Assembly (NCBI GenBank): GCA_000384615.1
Contig: ARQU01000006.1
Location: forward strand, 71,876 to 122,562
DNA: 50,687 bases
DNA from: an alpha proteobacterium SCGC AAA536-G10
GTDB lineage: Bacteria > Pseudomonadota > Alphaproteobacteria > Puniceispirillales > Marisalimonadaceae
Direction of reading: 5' to 3'
Positions within the stretch are counted from its first letter, which is position 1. The number at the start of each line of letters is the position of its first letter. The notes under the pieces were generated by a model. It had not been told where the DNA came from and searched no databases. It saw only the letters and a list, made by a program, of their open reading frames with translations. The position numbers and the translations under genes are program-made. Below are positions 15,418 through 23,707 of the stretch, piece by piece.

Positions 15418-17190
15418 ATGCCAAGTAAAATTAGAAAACCCACTTCTTTTCATTGGGGAAGTTATTACGCTGAGATAGAAAATGATAAACTTGTTGCAAT
15501 GCGACCATATGAGAATGATAAAGACCCATCGAGTATCGCCAATGGAATAATTGATAGCATCGACGATGACTTAAGAATAAAAGTTCCACATGTTCGAAAA
15601 GGTTATCTTCGCGAGATAAGAAAAGAACTTGCTAATAGTAAAATGGCCTTGACAGGAAAACGTGCGAGAGACAAACGTGGATCCGATAGTTTTGTTCCTG
15701 TAAGTTGGGATGAAGCTACAGATATTGTTGCTTTTGAACTAAATAGAATTAAGAAAAAATATAAAAATAAAGCTTTCTTTGCCGGTTCTTATGGTTGGGG
15801 GTCAGCAGGGAGGTTCCACCATGCCCAAAGCCAACTTCATAGATTTTTTAATAGTTATGGTGGTTACACAAGGTCAGTTAACACTTATTCTTATGCTGCA
15901 AGTGAAACAATTATGCCGCATGTTATTGGTTTATCCTATAGAAAATTTCTTGATACTCATACAGATTGGAACAACATCAAAGATAATTCCCAGTTAATTG
16001 TAATGTTTGGAGGATTGCCACTTAAAAACTCCCAAGTAACTTCTGGTGGAGTGGGTAAACATACTACCAAAGACTATATTAAAAAATGTGAAAAAAAGGG
16101 TATTAAATTTATTAATGTTAGCCCCATGGAAATGGAAGCTGATATAATTAGTAAAGCAGAATGGATTAAAATAAGACCCGGGACAGATACTGCTTTAATG
16201 CTGAGTTTGGCATTTATTTTGGAAACTGAAAGTTTAGTTGATAGAGAGTTTATAAGTAAATATTGTGTTGGGTATAATAAATTTTTAAAATATTTAAAAG
16301 GAGTATCTGACGGCAAGGCAAAAACTCCTTTTTGGGCATCTAAAATTACTGGAATACCCAGTAACACAATATATAATTTAGCAAAAAAGATGTCTACTAA
16401 TAGAACTATGATTACAGGGGCGTGGGCTTTACAACGACAACAATATGGTGAACAACCTCATTGGATGATTACTGTCCTAGCTTGTATGCTTGGACAGATT
16501 GGTATGCCTGGTGGTGGCTTCGGCCTTGGATATAGCGCTGAAAACGGTATTGGAAACCCAGTTCAATATCACAAATGGCCAGCATTAGATCAATTTAAAA
16601 ATACTGTTTCCGACTTTATACCAGTAGCAAGAATATCAGATATGCTCTTAGAGCCAGGTGAAATATTCCCGTATAACGGTAAAGAAATAAAATATCCAGA
16701 TATTAAATTAGTATATTGGGCAGGTGGTAATCCGTTCCATCATCAGATGAACTTAAAAAAACTTGTTAAAGCATTTAAACAACCAGATAGTATAATTGTA
16801 AACGAAATTTGGTGGAATAGCCTAGCAAGACACTCTGACATTGTTTTACCTGCTACTTCGTCACTGGAGAAAAATGATATTGGAATTCGACATTGGGATC
16901 AAACTATATCACCAATGCATAAAATTATCGAACCGATAGGAGAATCAAAATCAGACTATGAGATTTTCTCATCAATTTCTTCAAAACTTAATATTAAAGA
17001 CAAATTCACAGAAAATCGAAATGAAGATCAATGGTTAAAATATTTGTGGAGCGAAGCAAAAGAGAGTGCAAAAGAAGCTGGTTTTAATTTGCCTGAATTT
17101 GAAAAGTTTTGGAAAAATGGATTTCAGGAAGTATTGTCTCCAAAAAAAACAAACTATTTTGTTAGAAGAATTTGTAAAAGATCCTATTAA
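15418..17190 (+). CDS. BisC/TorA-like molybdopterin oxidoreductase, N-terminal portion (frameshifted gene)
   Basis: Residues 1-575 match the DMSO-reductase-family biotin sulfoxide/TMAO reductases: FHWGSYYAEIENDKLVAMRPYE at the start, FAGSYGWGSAGRFHHAQSQL, and SVNTYSYAASETIMPHVIG containing the Ser Mo ligand. Further motifs are WIKIRPGTDTALMLSLAF and YWAGGNPFHHQMNL. There is no Tat signal, so it is probably cytoplasmic like BisC. It would reduce S- or N-oxides with a bis-MGD cofactor. After the A8 run at 17142-17149 the frame reads VRRICKRSY and stops, while the expected continuation is in another frame (next entry). It is either broken in nature or a homopolymer sequence error. Confidence 0.85.
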   Translation: MPSKIRKPTSFHWGSYYAEIENDKLVAMRPYENDKDPSSIANGIIDSIDDDLRIKVPHVRKGYLREIRKELANSKMALTGKRARDKRGSDSFVPVSWDEATDIVAFELNRIKKKYKNKAFFAGSYGWGSAGRFHHAQSQLHRFFNSYGGYTRSVNTYSYAASETIMPHVIGLSYRKFLDTHTDWNNIKDNSQLIVMFGGLPLKNSQVTSGGVGKHTTKDYIKKCEKKGIKFINVSPMEMEADIISKAEWIKIRPGTDTALMLSLAFILETESLVDREFISKYCVGYNKFLKYLKGVSDGKAKTPFWASKITGIPSNTIYNLAKKMSTNRTMITGAWALQRQQYGEQPHWMITVLACMLGQIGMPGGGFGLGYSAENGIGNPVQYHKWPALDQFKNTVSDFIPVARISDMLLEPGEIFPYNGKEIKYPDIKLVYWAGGNPFHHQMNLKKLVKAFKQPDSIIVNEIWWNSLARHSDIVLPATSSLEKNDIGIRHWDQTISPMHKIIEPIGESKSDYEIFSSISSKLNIKDKFTENRNEDQWLKYLWSEAKESAKEAGFNLPEFEKFWKNGFQEVLSPKKTNYFVRRICKRSY

Positions 17191-17764
17191 AAATCCTGTA
17201 TCCACACCGTCTGGAAAAATTGAAATATTTTCAGAAACTATAGAAAATTTTAATTATAAGGACTGCCCTGGTCACCCAACATGGTTGGAACAGGAAGAGT
17301 GGCTAGGTTCATCTTTAACTAAACATTACCCTCTTCAACTTATATCAGGTCAACCGCATAATAGGTTACATAGTCAACTTGATAATGGATCGGAAAGTCA
17401 AAGAGATAAAATATCTGGTAGAGAACCTGTGAAGATGCATCCACATGATGCTCTCACGAGAAAATTAAAGGATGGAGATATTGTGGAAATATTTAATAAA
17501 AGAGGTAAATGTCTTGCAGGAGTTGTTATTAGTAAAGAAGTTATGAAGGGTGTTGTTTTCCTTCCAGTAGGTGCCTGGTACGACCCTGTTGACGATGGTG
17601 GATTTTGTGTGCACGGCAATCCAAATGTATTAACTGCCGACATAGGAACTTCTTCGCTTGCACAAGGTCCATCAGCTCATTCTACATTGGTTGAAGTAAA
17701 AAAATTTGTAAAAGAATTACCGACTGTAAGTATTTTAGAAAAACCCAACATAGTTAATAAATAG
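17066..17764 (+). CDS. BisC/TorA-like molybdopterin oxidoreductase, C-terminal portion (frameshifted gene)
   Basis: From about 17150 this frame gives LLEEFVKDPIKNP, then TPSGKIEIFSE, the family's linker, followed by the molydopterin dinucleotide-binding domain: QPHNRLHSQLDNG, MHPHDALTRKLKDGDIVEIFN and VHGNPNVLTADIGTSSLAQG. Residues before 17150 are a shadow of the other frame. Removing one A from the A8 run at 17142-17149 joins both parts into one protein of about 781 residues, a normal length for BisC/TorA. The region after the shift shows no further damage, favouring a recent change, transcriptional slippage or a sequence error over old decay. Confidence 0.8.
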   Translation: MQKKLVLICLNLKSFGKMDFRKYCLQKKQTILLEEFVKDPIKNPVSTPSGKIEIFSETIENFNYKDCPGHPTWLEQEEWLGSSLTKHYPLQLISGQPHNRLHSQLDNGSESQRDKISGREPVKMHPHDALTRKLKDGDIVEIFNKRGKCLAGVVISKEVMKGVVFLPVGAWYDPVDDGGFCVHGNPNVLTADIGTSSLAQGPSAHSTLVEVKKFVKELPTVSILEKPNIVNK

Positions 17765-17775
17765 AGTAATTAAAT

Positions 17776-18480
17776 TTGAGTATTGAAATTTGTATCATAA
17801 ATCCTTACGGGACTACCAGATCAAATGAAAAGCTCAAAAAATGTGCGTCAAAAGTAATTAATGAAAATTCTAGTATTTATATAAATGAAGAAAATTTAGA
17901 AGATGATTATTTTAGTCATCATTTAGAAACTACTAATATTTCTATTTTGGTTAAACAAATAGAAAACAATAATTCATCAGATGCATTTATAATTGCATCT
18001 TTTGAAGATATTGGAGTTGACACAATTAGAAAGGTTACTTCAAAACCAGTCATAGGTATTGGAGAAGCTTCATTTTATACTGCCAATATAATAGCTAATA
18101 AGTTTTCAATTATTACAAATGTATCTCATTCCCATGAGGCCTTAAAAAATAATTTAATTAAATATGATATGGATCACAAATGTGTTTCATTAAGGTCTAT
18201 TGAAGTCCCAATCTTAGATATGGAGACAATGTCAAAGTCAAATCTAACAAAATTAGAAAATGAAATTCAAAGAACTATTTCAGAAGATGGTCCTGAAGCA
18301 ATCATTATTACTAGCGCGGGAATAATAAATCTTGCAAAAAATTTAAGTCATAAATTTAATTTACCTATTATAGAAGGTATGACTGCAGCAACTGCTCTCA
18401 TTGAAAATTTAACCAAACTTCAATTAAATATAAAAAAATTTGTTCCAAAGCCTAATAGAAATTTTGGAATTCCAATATAA
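17776..18480 (+). CDS. Asp/Glu/hydantoin racemase family protein lacking both catalytic Cys
   Basis: A 234-residue homologue of allantoin/hydantoin racemases and clearly a paralogue of the protein at 33230-33973 (shared ICIINP start, KPVIGIGEA, EVPxLD, and PxIEG near the end). Family racemases use two Cys as acid/base pair. Here both positions are Ser: IIASFEDIG (S75, codon TCT) and ITSAGI (S180, codon AGC), where the paralogue has ACFDD and GCAGM. Racemase activity is therefore doubtful; ligand binding or a different reaction is possible. TTG start (17776). It lies 11 bp after the molybdoenzyme gene, so it is probably in the same operon. Confidence 0.8.
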   Translation: MSIEICIINPYGTTRSNEKLKKCASKVINENSSIYINEENLEDDYFSHHLETTNISILVKQIENNNSSDAFIIASFEDIGVDTIRKVTSKPVIGIGEASFYTANIIANKFSIITNVSHSHEALKNNLIKYDMDHKCVSLRSIEVPILDMETMSKSNLTKLENEIQRTISEDGPEAIIITSAGIINLAKNLSHKFNLPIIEGMTAATALIENLTKLQLNIKKFVPKPNRNFGIPI

Positions 18481-18482
18481 AT

Positions 18483-18541
18483 AATAAATTTTATATCAAT
18501 TCGTTTTCTATATCAGTTTCTATTAATTCCTAAAATTTATT
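18483..18541. terminator. Possible bidirectional terminator between convergent genes
   Basis: AATAAATTTTA (18483-18493) pairs perfectly with TAAAATTTATT (18531-18541), followed by a T-run. The stem is entirely A/T and the loop is 37 bases, so it is weak. Confidence 0.3.
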
Positions 18542-18582
18542 TTTTTGTCCAAATAAACTCATATAAAAAATAAATTAGCTAA

Positions 18583-19104
18583 TCAATAAGTCAAATCATT
18601 AATACGAAGTTTAGCTATTTTATGAATTTCACTTATCGCAGTCTTAAATTCTTCTTCTTGACTATTTTTAACTCTTTCTTTCATATTCTCTATTATGTAA
18701 TTTTTGGATAAACCTTTAACTGCAATTATAAATGGAAATTCGAATTTAGATCTATATTCTTTGTTAAGGTTTGTTAATATTTTATATTCTTCTTCGGAAC
18801 ATTGATCTAAACCAACAGATTTCTGTTCTTCTTGAGAAAATTTTGTTAATTTTTTTATTTTTTGAAGCTTATTACCTAATTCTGGATGGGCCCTAATCAG
18901 ATTTAATTTTTCTAATTTAGATGCATCATTAACAATCTGTTTCATTTGTATATGCAACTCTCTTTTCGTTTTAATTTCAATACCTTCTTTAGATAAAAGT
19001 CTTTCTGGAACCCATGGGGCATGCTCATAAATACTTTTAAGTAGATTTATAAATTTCTTACTGCCGATTTTTTTAGAAATAAATGTAAAATATTTGTCGG
19101 ACAT
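18583..19104 (-). CDS. uraD: OHCU decarboxylase
   Basis: This 173-residue enzyme decarboxylates 2-oxo-4-hydroxy-4-carboxy-5-ureidoimidazoline to (S)-allantoin. The catalytic His lies in IRAHPELGNKL (H73; family HPDLAGK), with EEQKSVGLDQ, LNKEYRSKFEFPFIIAVKG and the C-terminal EIHKIAKLRINDL also conserved. The length fits the family. It is divergent from the HIU hydrolase gene, 70 bp apart, and acts on that enzyme's product. Confidence 0.93.
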   Translation of the reverse strand: MSDKYFTFISKKIGSKKFINLLKSIYEHAPWVPERLLSKEGIEIKTKRELHIQMKQIVNDASKLEKLNLIRAHPELGNKLQKIKKLTKFSQEEQKSVGLDQCSEEEYKILTNLNKEYRSKFEFPFIIAVKGLSKNYIIENMKERVKNSQEEEFKTAISEIHKIAKLRINDLTY

Positions 19105-19174
19105 AGTTTTACCTGATATTATTGAGTATATGAATATTTAAGCATATTTAACACAAACTTGAATAGAGAAATGT

Positions 19175-19525
19175 ATGGCTGGTTTAACTACACACGTTTT
19201 AGATACTAGTAAGGGTAGACCTGCAGTTAGTTTGAAGATTGAATTATATAAAATTATTAATGAGCAAAAAGAGTTAATAGACACTTTTATCACCAACAAC
19301 GACGGTAGAATTAATGAACCATTAATTTCAGCAGAAAATTTAGAAGAAATAACTTATGAGCTATTATTTTATGCTGGTGACTATTTGAAAAAACAAAATA
19401 ACAATTTAAAAAATATTTTCTTAGATCAGATTCCTATTAGATTTTCTGTAAATAGTAGAGTTGAGCATTATCATGTTCCTTTGTTATTGTCTCCCTTCGG
19501 TTACAGTACTTACAGGGGGAGTTGA
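19175..19525 (+). CDS. uraH: 5-hydroxyisourate hydrolase (transthyretin-like)
   Basis: This 116-residue HIUase hydrolyses 5-hydroxyisourate to OHCU. LTTHVLDTSKGRPA carries the first active-site His, the Arg is in PIRFSVN, and HYHVPLLLSPFGYSTYRGS holds the second His and the diagnostic C-terminal YRGS. There is no signal peptide, so it is cytoplasmic. It is the first gene of a tight plus-strand operon (4 bp to puuD). Confidence 0.95.
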   Translation: MAGLTTHVLDTSKGRPAVSLKIELYKIINEQKELIDTFITNNDGRINEPLISAENLEEITYELLFYAGDYLKKQNNNLKNIFLDQIPIRFSVNSRVEHYHVPLLLSPFGYSTYRGS

Positions 19526-19529
19526 TTAG

Positions 19530-20759
19530 GTGATATTTCTTTTCGAAGAGTGGATCGAGCTCATCTTAAGATGGTTCCATGTGATAGCTGGTATCGCTTG
19601 GATAGGGTCTAGTTTCTATTTTATAGCTCTTGATTTAAGTTTAAAACAAGGCAAAAATCTTCCAGATAAATCTCACGGGGAAGCATGGCAGGTACATGGT
19701 GGTGGTTTTTATCATTTAGTAAAATATTTAGTTGCCCCGTCCAAACTTCCTTCTGAATTAACTTGGTTTAAATGGGAAGCTTATGCGACTTGGGTATCAG
19801 GTTTCGCTTTATTGGCGTTGATATACTACGCTGGAGCAGAATTATATATGATTGACATAATAAAGTATGATTTTGAAAAATATGAAGCAGTAATTATGTC
19901 TATCTTAGGAATTATATTTGGTTGGTTAATTTATGATATTATATGCAGAATTTCATTAAAAACAAATGTCTATACTCTTATTGGTTCAATATTTATTCTG
20001 ATTACTGCCATGTCTTGGGTTTACTCTGAAATATTTAGCTATCGGGGTGCTTTTATGCAGATAGGAACTATTTTAGGAACAATTATGGTAGCAAATGTTC
20101 TGATGGTTATTATTCCTGGACAGAAAAAAGTTGTAGCTAGTTTGATCGCAAATGAAACACCTGACCCTAAACATGGAATGATCGCTAAGCAAAGATCGCT
20201 TCATAATAATTATTTAACACTTCCAGTGATTTTTATTATGATTTCAAATCATTATCCGTTGATATATGCTACTAAATATTCTTGGATTATTATTCCAATA
20301 ATTTTAATCATAGGTGCCTTAATAAGACATTTTTTTAATGTAAAACACACTGGATCTAAACCACCATATTGGGTGGCTATACCAGTTACTATTTTTACAT
20401 TGCTTACAATTTATATTTCTTATTCCGGAAAACCTGAACTAAGTGAAATGAAAGGTAACGCAACTTTAATTAATAAAATACCAAAACCAATTTTAGCTAA
20501 TGCTCAAGAGATAATAGTATCCAAATGTGCGATGTGCCACGCAAGAGAACCTCTTTGGGAAAACATGGCGAATGCTCCAAAATTAATCAGATTGGAAACT
20601 AAAAAAGACATAGTGGATAATATTGAGAATATTTATTCTCAATCCGTATTATCTTTTGCAATGCCACCAGGTAATTTGTCATTTATTGAAGATCACGAAA
20701 GAGCTGAAATTCAAAAACTTTACATTGCAATAAATAATTTAAAAGACGAGCTTAAATAA
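19530..20759 (+). CDS. puuD: Urate hydroxylase PuuD (membrane, cytochrome c-type)
   Basis: This 409-residue integral membrane protein oxidises urate to 5-hydroxyisourate, passing electrons to the respiratory chain instead of making peroxide. About eight membrane helices form the N-terminal domain, starting with LILRWFHVIAGIAWIGSSFY and including conserved His in HGGGFYH and RSLHNNY. A C-terminal cytochrome c domain has the heme motif CAMCH (333-337) and a distal Met, probably in FAMPPGN. The start is GTG 19530 with GGGGGAG upstream. Its place between uraH and the hydantoinase gene confirms the role. Confidence 0.93.
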   Translation: MIFLFEEWIELILRWFHVIAGIAWIGSSFYFIALDLSLKQGKNLPDKSHGEAWQVHGGGFYHLVKYLVAPSKLPSELTWFKWEAYATWVSGFALLALIYYAGAELYMIDIIKYDFEKYEAVIMSILGIIFGWLIYDIICRISLKTNVYTLIGSIFILITAMSWVYSEIFSYRGAFMQIGTILGTIMVANVLMVIIPGQKKVVASLIANETPDPKHGMIAKQRSLHNNYLTLPVIFIMISNHYPLIYATKYSWIIIPIILIIGALIRHFFNVKHTGSKPPYWVAIPVTIFTLLTIYISYSGKPELSEMKGNATLINKIPKPILANAQEIIVSKCAMCHAREPLWENMANAPKLIRLETKKDIVDNIENIYSQSVLSFAMPPGNLSFIEDHERAEIQKLYIAINNLKDELK

Positions 20760-20772
20760 CGAGGAAATATAC

Positions 20773-22179
20773 ATGGAAAAACTTGATCTTATTTTTAAAA
20801 ATGGAAAAATAGTAACAGAAAGTGGTGTTGAAAATTGTGACCTCGGCATTAGTGATGGACAAATTTCTGCAATAGGTGATTTAAGTGATAATGCAGAAGT
20901 AATAGAAGATGCAACAGATTTGCTAATCCTTCCAGGAGGTGTTGATGCCCACGTTCATATAGATCAACCATCAGGACCAGATGTTGAAATGGCTGATAAT
21001 TTTCAATCCGCGACAATGTCTGCAGCTGCAGGAGGAAATACAACAGTTTTACCGTTTGCAATGCAAGAAAAAGGGCAATCTCTTCGAGAGTGTGTTGAAA
21101 ACTATCATAAAAAAGCCAAAGATAATTTGTATATTGATACTTCTTTTCATTTAATAATTAGTGATCCTTCCCCCCAAGTTTTAGGACAAGAACTCCCAGC
21201 TCTAGCTAGGGATGGTTATACGTCATTTAAAGTCTTTATGACATATGACGATCTAGTGTTAAATGATGAAGAATTATTGAAAGTTTTTGAAGTAGCTAAA
21301 AAAGAAAAAACTTTGGTAATGGTTCACGCAGAAGGCTATGATGCTATAAGATATCTTACTAAAAAATTAGAAGAAGAAGGTAAAGTTGCTCCCTATTTTC
21401 ACGGTATATCAAGACCACAAATCGTTGAAAGAGAAGCAACGCACAGAGCTATTAGTCATGCACAAATAGTAGATATACCAATTGTAATAGTTCATGTTTC
21501 AGGTAATGAAGCTCTGTCGCAGATTAAGTGGGCCAAAGAAAAAGGTATTAGAGTTTTTTCTGAAACATGTCCTCAATATATCTGTTTAACTGAAGATGAT
21601 ATGAAAGGTCTAAACATGGATTTTGAGGGCGCTAAATACGTTTGCTCCCCTCCTCCAAGAGACTTGGAAAGTCAAAAAGCTATTTGGGAAGGTATAATTG
21701 ACGGCACCTTTGATATTTTTTCTTCTGATCATTGTCCATTCAAATTTAAAGATAAAAAAGGTAAAGACAGACCTGGTGCAAGGACGTCTTTTAAATGGGT
21801 TCCCAATGGTATACCAGGAGTAGAAACTAGACTTCCAATATTATTTTCAGAAGGTGTAAGCAAGAAAAGAATTTCTCTTGAGAGATTTGTAGAGTTAACT
21901 TCTACAAACCCAGCAAAAATGTATGGCTTACATCCACAAAAGGGTTCAATTAAAATTGGATCAGACGCTGATTTAACTATTTGGGATCCGAATAAAATAG
22001 ATACTATCAGGCAATCTGATTTGCATCATGGCTCAGATTACACCCCATTTGAGGGAATAGAAGTTAGAGGTTGGCCAATACAAACTTGGCTTAGAGGTCA
22101 AAAAATTTACGAAAAAAATAAATTTTTAAAACAAAATAATCTTGGACAATACATTTCAAGAGGATTTTCTTCTCTATAG
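20773..22179 (+). CDS. Dihydropyrimidinase/hydantoinase family, probable allantoinase
   Basis: This 468-residue cyclic amidohydrolase has all metal ligands of the D-hydantoinase type: DAHVHID (H60, H62), SFKVF with the carboxylated Lys (K153), VHAEG (H185), VHVSG (H241) and SSDHCPF (D319). By sequence it resembles dihydropyrimidinases (FETxPQY-like FSETCPQY). By position, between urate hydroxylase and allantoicase in a pathway with no PuuE- or classical AllB-type gene here, it most likely opens allantoin to allantoate. Dihydrouracil or hydantoin hydrolysis is the alternative. RBS is GAGGAAAT. Confidence 0.85.
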   Translation: MEKLDLIFKNGKIVTESGVENCDLGISDGQISAIGDLSDNAEVIEDATDLLILPGGVDAHVHIDQPSGPDVEMADNFQSATMSAAAGGNTTVLPFAMQEKGQSLRECVENYHKKAKDNLYIDTSFHLIISDPSPQVLGQELPALARDGYTSFKVFMTYDDLVLNDEELLKVFEVAKKEKTLVMVHAEGYDAIRYLTKKLEEEGKVAPYFHGISRPQIVEREATHRAISHAQIVDIPIVIVHVSGNEALSQIKWAKEKGIRVFSETCPQYICLTEDDMKGLNMDFEGAKYVCSPPPRDLESQKAIWEGIIDGTFDIFSSDHCPFKFKDKKGKDRPGARTSFKWVPNGIPGVETRLPILFSEGVSKKRISLERFVELTSTNPAKMYGLHPQKGSIKIGSDADLTIWDPNKIDTIRQSDLHHGSDYTPFEGIEVRGWPIQTWLRGQKIYEKNKFLKQNNLGQYISRGFSSL

Positions 22180-22200
22180 TATTCTTAAAAGGAAAGTATT

Positions 22201-23199
22201 ATGACTGACAAAAATAATTCTCAAACTTTAGTGAATTTAGCATCCCCTAAAATGGGTACTAAAATTTTAAGTGTTTCTGACGAATTTTTTGGTGAAGCGA
22301 TCCGCATGCTTAGTGATAAGGAGCCAGTCTTTATTGAAGATAAATTTGATGAACACGGAAAGTGGATGGATGGATGGGAAAGTAAAAGAAGAAGGGATGG
22401 TGGGAATGACTGGGTTATAATAAAACTTGGCTCACCTGGCGTAATATCAACTATTGAAGTAGATACTAGTTATTTTACTGGAAATTTTCCTCCATTTTTC
22501 TCTTTAGAAGGTTGTTACAGTTCAGAAATTCCAAATGATGATGATGATTGGATTTTATTAAAAACAAAGACTTCCTTAATAGGTGATAAAAAAAATAATT
22601 TTGATATCAAATCTAACAAAACTTTTAATTATATAAGGTTGCAAATTTTTCCTGATGGAGGTGTTGCAAGATTAAGACTATTTGGTGAAGTAAAATATGA
22701 TTGGAGCAAGTTTAAAAATAACGAGTTAATTGAATTATCTTCTCTTAATCTAGGTGGATCAATTGTTGCTTTCAATAACGCCCATTACGGAGATGTTTCT
22801 GCTCTTCTTTCAGAAGGGAGAGGTAAAACTATGGGAGACGGCTGGGAAACAAGACGTAGAAGAGAGCCAGGCAATGATTGGATTATTATTAAGTTAGCAA
22901 AAAAAGCTATGATTAAAGAAATTGAAATAGATACAGCCCATTTCAAAGGTAACTTTCCAGATAGAGCTTCAATACAAGCAGCATCAGTTTCTGAAGTAGT
23001 TAGTAGTAATGAGAATATAATCAAAAACTCTGAAAAATGGGATTTAATTTTAGATCAAATGAAATTAAAGGCTGATAACGTTCATAAATTTAGTCTTGAT
23101 TTAAATCCGCAAAAAGAAGCAACACATATTAGGTTAAACATTTATCCAGATGGTGGTGTTTCTCGACTTAGAATATTTGGAATAATATCTAATGATTGA
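22201..23199 (+). CDS. alc: Allantoicase
   Basis: This 332-residue enzyme splits allantoate into ureidoglycolate and urea. It has the allantoicase double repeat: MDGWESKRRRDGGNDWVIIKL and VDTSYFTGNFPP in the first half, and MGDGWETRRRREPGNDWIII and IDTAHFKGNFPD in the second, each closing with PDGGVxRLRxFG. It overlaps the ureidoglycolate lyase gene by 8 bp. Confidence 0.96.
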   Translation: MTDKNNSQTLVNLASPKMGTKILSVSDEFFGEAIRMLSDKEPVFIEDKFDEHGKWMDGWESKRRRDGGNDWVIIKLGSPGVISTIEVDTSYFTGNFPPFFSLEGCYSSEIPNDDDDWILLKTKTSLIGDKKNNFDIKSNKTFNYIRLQIFPDGGVARLRLFGEVKYDWSKFKNNELIELSSLNLGGSIVAFNNAHYGDVSALLSEGRGKTMGDGWETRRRREPGNDWIIIKLAKKAMIKEIEIDTAHFKGNFPDRASIQAASVSEVVSSNENIIKNSEKWDLILDQMKLKADNVHKFSLDLNPQKEATHIRLNIYPDGGVSRLRIFGIISND

Positions 23200-23707
23200 C
23201 AACCTCCAGATTGAAAAATTAAATAAAGAAAATTTTTTACCATTTGGCGATATAATAAATAAGAGTTTTTCTTCAAGTAAATTATCTATTAATCAAGGCA
23301 CAACTATCAGGCACCATAATATTTCTGAATTAAAATTATCAGATCAAAATGGAATACCTGCGATATCAATTTTTTCAGGATCTCCAAGAGAATTTCCTAT
23401 TCAAATTAAGATAATGGAAAAACACCCCATTTCTTCACAAAGTTTTTTGCCAATCCAAAACCATGATTGGTTAATAGTTGTATCTATGGAAAAAAATGAT
23501 TTGCCTGATTTGGATACTTTAAGATGTTTTCACGTAGATGGAAGTGTTGGTATAACCTACAAAGCAAACGTATGGCATCACCCACTATTAGTAAAAAAGA
23601 AACAAGATTTCTGGATTATTGATAGAATCAAAGATAAAGAAATATCTTCAACTAATCTAAAAGAATATTATTTTAAACAGAATGAAATTAGGATTATAAA
23701 AATTTAA
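23192..23707 (+). CDS. allA: Ureidoglycolate lyase
   Basis: This 171-residue cupin-like AllA releases glyoxylate and urea from ureidoglycolate. ENFLPFGDII, SIFSGSPREFPIQIKIMEKHP, and the C-terminal GITYKANVWHHPLL are conserved. It is the last gene of the urate degradation operon and overlaps allantoicase. Its stop and that of the convergent deaminase share the palindrome TTAA (23704-23707). Confidence 0.93.
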   Translation: MIDNLQIEKLNKENFLPFGDIINKSFSSSKLSINQGTTIRHHNISELKLSDQNGIPAISIFSGSPREFPIQIKIMEKHPISSQSFLPIQNHDWLIVVSMEKNDLPDLDTLRCFHVDGSVGITYKANVWHHPLLVKKKQDFWIIDRIKDKEISSTNLKEYYFKQNEIRIIKI

